A DNA stretch of 26,499 bases, taken from JBOFSQ01 sp051651625 (GTDB lineage: Bacteria > Planctomycetota > Planctomycetia > Pirellulales > Thermoguttaceae). Made by a program: the position numbers and the translations under genes. The notes beneath the pieces were generated by a model, which had not been told where the DNA came from, did not search any database, and saw only the letters and a program-made list of their open reading frames with translations. Location of the stretch: assembly GCA_051651625.1 (NCBI GenBank), contig JBOFSQ010000027.1, positions 1-26,499 of the forward strand, written 5' to 3'. Positions 23,084-26,499 of this stretch are shown in pieces. The stretch's first letter is position 1. Each line of letters opens with the position of its first letter.

Positions 23084-26000
23084 ATGAAAACCGTCGTACA
23101 ATTGATGGCCTTTTTGACCGTACTAACATTTTTTGTCGAGAGTCAGATTTTTGCTGATTCTGATTGCGGAGACTGCCCTCACGATTTAAGCCCATCTATT
23201 TCCGCATCGGCAACGTTGATCGACATCGTTGACGGGAGTTACGTTTATTGTGTTCAAGTATCGGCGAGTTGTAATCAGCCGCCGTTAAACGAAGAAATGG
23301 CGGCGGGAGAACTGGTTTGGTCTCTTTCTTGCGGCGGTGGTGCGGCAAGTGGGCCGGAATTGAGTTTTGTTACGTCCGTGACCTCGACCACGATGCTGAT
23401 GGCAACGGCTACAGTTTCCTGTTCGGTAACAGAAGAAAAAGATGGCAACACAATTACACATTCCTACCAAGGAGAAAGTTCGACTAGTGTGCTCTTAAGT
23501 GTTGGTGGTGATGTCACTCCTCAACCGTGTCCGGATACCTGCGATTACGAATCTGAATGTGAAGAATGCTCCGGCGATTCGTGCCCTGTACCATCAATGA
23601 CTTCGCTGAACCTTTCGATGGGTGGCGTTGGTTTTATGGCGTTTCCTGAAGAGGCCAGCGTACGAGTTCAAAACTATTCCCATAATCAGGGGCAGGCCGA
23701 GGCAATTCTTGATTATGTACTAGTTGATACTCAAGTTGCAAACTTGGGATTCGATCACAATCATCGTCAGAATACGAAATTCGGTAATGGTGTAAAGTAC
23801 ATCAAGGTATCAGATGTTAGAATCAAACCGCAGACCCCTGTGAAGGTTAAAATCGAGCTGCTGCAATATGGCCCATTACTCTTCGAAGAGCCCAAAACGA
23901 TTGTATTTGATTCGAAAAATGCAGTGGCAGATGAATCTTATCGCTTTTCAATTCCTGTTGACGCCACCAGTCTGCCGACGGGAAATTACAACTGGCAGGC
24001 TCGGCTGACTCGTTATTATGAAAATGGGGCTTCCGATTCGGCAATGATCATGGGCAGGCAGGGTATCTTCAACAACCTTGTCAGTCCCGTAAGTCGTGGA
24101 TGGAGCATCGCCCTGATTCCGAAGCTCGTCAAAGATGGCGATGGCATTCTCTTCCTATACCGTGGAATGCACAAATTCAATAACGAGAACGGAAAATGGG
24201 TTGCCAATAAGACATACGACCTAAGCGATTACACGCTCCTTGGCGACTGGGACAAAGGGTTCACGCTGACTTCAAAGGATCGCAAGACACGTTCTTTCGA
24301 TTCCAAAGGACGTATTCTTTCGGAATCGGACATCAATGGAAAAACTACCGCTTTTGAGTACGACGCAGAAGGGCGTTTGTGGAAAAAAACGACGCCAGAA
24401 AAATACACGACGGAGTTTCGTTACGACGACGAAACGGGGTATCTACGCGAGGTTGTTAACTCGCGTGGACAAGTCACGTCGTTCGAGCAGGACGACAAAG
24501 GTCGAGTCGTTGCCATTATCGGTCCTTCGCTGGACGATGGCGCGAGTCATGTTACACGCTTCACTTACCACGACAACGACTTGCTCGCTTCCGTTACGAT
24601 GCCAAACGGTGAGACGACACGCTATGAATATGACCATGCCAAGCGGTTAAGCAAAGCGATTCATCCAAACGGTTTGGTCGATTCGTTTGTTTCTTCGATC
24701 TCTGCTGGCATTCCCGTTTTGGATGGTGATTTCGGCACCGACGCGAACCCCGCCTCACTGATTCCAACCGATTCGATTGCCAGCACAAAATCGGTCAACG
24801 GCAAAACGACAACAACGAAGTATGACATTTGGGGGAAACCCATTGAGATTACCGATCCTCTTGGTCGAAAGCGGGAATTTGTCCGCAATGCCCAAGGGCA
24901 GGTGTTGAAAGAGTTCGAAGTGGCGATGGACGGTAACGGTAACGTCGTCAGCATCAAAACGGAATACAAGTATGATCAACGTGGAAATAGGGTCAAAGAA
25001 ACACTTCCGCGTGCTCGTGGTACGCGAACTTGGGAATACGACTCGAAAACAAATGCGGTCACGAAATATACCGACGAAACCGGTCTGACAACGGTATATG
25101 AAATTGATCCCAAAACAGGGAATGCAGTCAAAGAGACTGTTCTGGCTGGACCGACTGAAGGCGATCATGTCGTCACACGCTACTGTTATTCTCAACCATC
25201 GAAAAATTCGGAAACGATTCCGGGCGGTCTGCTTTTGGCTGCCATTGATCCCGTCGGTTACGCAACGGGGAACGCATACGATCTCAAAGGTCATCTTCTC
25301 GAACGCTTTCAATACGCTGAAAATGGTGAAGAACATTTTGCCAATGGCAATGGAACTTGGACAATCAATCAGCTAACTCCCGGCAAACGTTACGAAGTCT
25401 TTGCGACGTGGTCAAACAGCCAGCAAAATACTTCCAAGGCAATCTTTTCAGCTTATCTTGGCGAGAAAAAAGATGCGGAGTTCGCCACGCAAATTAGCCA
25501 ACAAGTTCCGCCTCAACGTCACCTTTTTGGAAGTTTGGGCCAACAGGAAGATTATCAATCGGTTGGCCAATTTACGGCTGATTCTGCTGCGGTTCAGGTA
25601 AAGGGTACTCTTGCCAACAAAGCAACGGGCCGAATTGCGAGTGGAAAAATTCGGCTGGTTGAAATTGAAACGTTGGTGTCGTACCAATACGATGAAAACG
25701 ACCGCTTGATCACGCAGACCGATGCGAACGGTGTAAAAACAGAGTTCGTTTATGATGCTCTTGGACGCCGTGTCAAAACAATCCGTGCCGATGGCCAGAC
25801 TTCGGAAACGTTCTATGACTTTGCTGGCAGGAGTGCGTACACAAAAAATAATCTTGGAATCGTCGCCGGTAATTCTTTCGATGTTGCCAACCGGTCAGTT
25901 GAAGAGTTTCACTTCAATCCCGATGTCGTCGCAGCGGAGTTTCAGCCGCGTCGGAAGAGCCAAAATGAAGTCGAATGGACTCTAAAAAATCTTGATCCCG

Positions 26001-26499
26001 ATAAGCGTTACGAGGTTGTCGCTTCGTGGAATGCAAAAGGCGATCTTTCCACAAGTGCAGTTTTCACAATTGATTGCGGTGCGGAATGTCATTTCAGCAA
26101 ACCAACGGACATGACGACTTCCCCCGGTTTTCATCCGATTGCTGGTGAAGGATTCCGCTCGCTCGGAACTTTTGGCGGCAGGGACGGCAAGATCAACATC
26201 GCACTGAAATCAGAACAAAACATATCTGGTGTGACGTTGAAGATTTTGGAAATCGAGTCTCTGGCTCGATATGAATACGATCTTGAAGGCGACTTGATCG
26301 CTTCGACAGATCGTTTTGGCAGCGTGACTCGGTACGAACACGATGAACTCAAACGTCGCACCAAAACGGTTTCGCCAACAACCGACCCCGACAAACCGGT
26401 GGCTGTCAGTCAGACAGTCTACGACGAAGCGGGGAATCCGTGGAAACAAGTTGATCCGTATGGTTATGTGACAGAAAATCTTTATGGCATGTTCGGAGA
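23084..26499 (+). CDS. secreted YD-repeat (RHS-like) protein with golvesin-like modules, 3' end outside window
   Basis: The frame is open from the ATG at 23084 to the window end: 1138 full codons with no stop. GGAG nine bases upstream supports the start, and MKTVVQLMAFLTVLTFFVESQIFA is a signal peptide. Residues 27-175 are Cys-rich (CGDC, then CPDTCDYESECEEC). A long N-terminal region leads to YD repeats from about residue 405: FEYDAEGRL, FRYDDETGYL, YEYDHAKRL, YQYDENDRL and YEYDLEGDL. Two golvesin-like beta modules (about 755-865 and 950-1058) each contain a W-T-L/I-L-P-KRYEV-WS/WN pattern and each run straight into a YD unit through an EIE-S/T-L-x-x-Y-x-YD joint. YD proteins form large shells that can enclose a C-terminal effector or act as surface fibres. 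The decisive C-terminus is not visible, so toxin versus adhesin cannot be judged. Confidence 0.85.
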   Translation, partial: MKTVVQLMAFLTVLTFFVESQIFADSDCGDCPHDLSPSISASATLIDIVDGSYVYCVQVSASCNQPPLNEEMAAGELVWSLSCGGGAASGPELSFVTSVTSTTMLMATATVSCSVTEEKDGNTITHSYQGESSTSVLLSVGGDVTPQPCPDTCDYESECEECSGDSCPVPSMTSLNLSMGGVGFMAFPEEASVRVQNYSHNQGQAEAILDYVLVDTQVANLGFDHNHRQNTKFGNGVKYIKVSDVRIKPQTPVKVKIELLQYGPLLFEEPKTIVFDSKNAVADESYRFSIPVDATSLPTGNYNWQARLTRYYENGASDSAMIMGRQGIFNNLVSPVSRGWSIALIPKLVKDGDGILFLYRGMHKFNNENGKWVANKTYDLSDYTLLGDWDKGFTLTSKDRKTRSFDSKGRILSESDINGKTTAFEYDAEGRLWKKTTPEKYTTEFRYDDETGYLREVVNSRGQVTSFEQDDKGRVVAIIGPSLDDGASHVTRFTYHDNDLLASVTMPNGETTRYEYDHAKRLSKAIHPNGLVDSFVSSISAGIPVLDGDFGTDANPASLIPTDSIASTKSVNGKTTTTKYDIWGKPIEITDPLGRKREFVRNAQGQVLKEFEVAMDGNGNVVSIKTEYKYDQRGNRVKETLPRARGTRTWEYDSKTNAVTKYTDETGLTTVYEIDPKTGNAVKETVLAGPTEGDHVVTRYCYSQPSKNSETIPGGLLLAAIDPVGYATGNAYDLKGHLLERFQYAENGEEHFANGNGTWTINQLTPGKRYEVFATWSNSQQNTSKAIFSAYLGEKKDAEFATQISQQVPPQRHLFGSLGQQEDYQSVGQFTADSAAVQVKGTLANKATGRIASGKIRLVEIETLVSYQYDENDRLITQTDANGVKTEFVYDALGRRVKTIRADGQTSETFYDFAGRSAYTKNNLGIVAGNSFDVANRSVEEFHFNPDVVAAEFQPRRKSQNEVEWTLKNLDPDKRYEVVASWNAKGDLSTSAVFTIDCGAECHFSKPTDMTTSPGFHPIAGEGFRSLGTFGGRDGKINIALKSEQNISGVTLKILEIESLARYEYDLEGDLIASTDRFGSVTRYEHDELKRRTKTVSPTTDPDKPVAVSQTVYDEAGNPWKQVDPYGYVTENLYGMFG

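Noticed and set aside
1..26499. search for tRNA, rRNA, CRISPR arrays, IS elements and attachment sites
   Set aside because: No cloverleaf-like segment, no regularly spaced direct repeats, and no transposase or integrase-like protein were seen. A covariance-model search could still find a small RNA that the eye would miss.

Overview
The window looks like a chromosomal segment of a planctomycete (Planctomycetota, probably Pirellulales-like). The evidence is a DUF1559 prepilin-like protein followed by a small carboxypeptidase-regulatory-like lipoprotein, a PQQ-type propeller beginning with a WPHWRGP-like motif, a TAT-exported Gfo/Idh/MocA oxidoreductase, a THWS-type ECF sigma factor next to a giant membrane Ser/Thr kinase, and a YD-repeat protein. 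A two-iron superoxide reductase suggests an anaerobic or microaerophilic life. Species and family cannot be fixed from the sequence.

Layout. 1-176 is the 3' end of an unknown gene. 177-612 is gene-free and carries a REPIN-like pair of inverted palindromes and a 28-base element that recurs 18.6 kb away. 613-1968 is the exported PQQ-like propeller. 2128-3989 is a DUF1559 plus lipoprotein operon behind a near-consensus sigma-70-type promoter; a run of 12 G lies between the DUF1559 start codon and its prepilin cleavage site. 4120-10129 holds two large secreted proteins of carbohydrate-degradation type: a three-part protein with glycosidase-like, amidotransferase-like and xylose-isomerase-like regions, and a DUF6067/GH123-like protein. 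A 21-bp hairpin with a T run sits directly in front of the first ribosome-binding site.

10153-20439 is all on the minus strand. It contains endonuclease IV, a small lipoprotein (possibly leaderless), superoxide reductase, the ECF sigma factor, the 1268-residue kinase, a ComM/YifB AAA+ ATPase, a flavodoxin-like reductase and the Gfo/Idh/MocA oxidoreductase. Flavodoxin and comM are separated by one base. Kinase and sigma factor are probably a signalling pair. 20699-26499 is plus strand again: a propeller protein with a base-composition change in its middle, then a large YD-repeat protein with interleaved golvesin-like modules that runs off the window.

Several start points used here are internal to longer open frames. 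They were chosen from Shine-Dalgarno sites, signal peptides and family N-termini. No tRNA, rRNA, CRISPR, transposase or phage gene was seen. The points most worth a second look are the G12 tract in the DUF1559 gene, the leader hairpin before the 970-residue protein, the kinase carrying MotA/ExbB-like, zinc-ribbon and TM2 modules, and the fused glycosidase-like protein.
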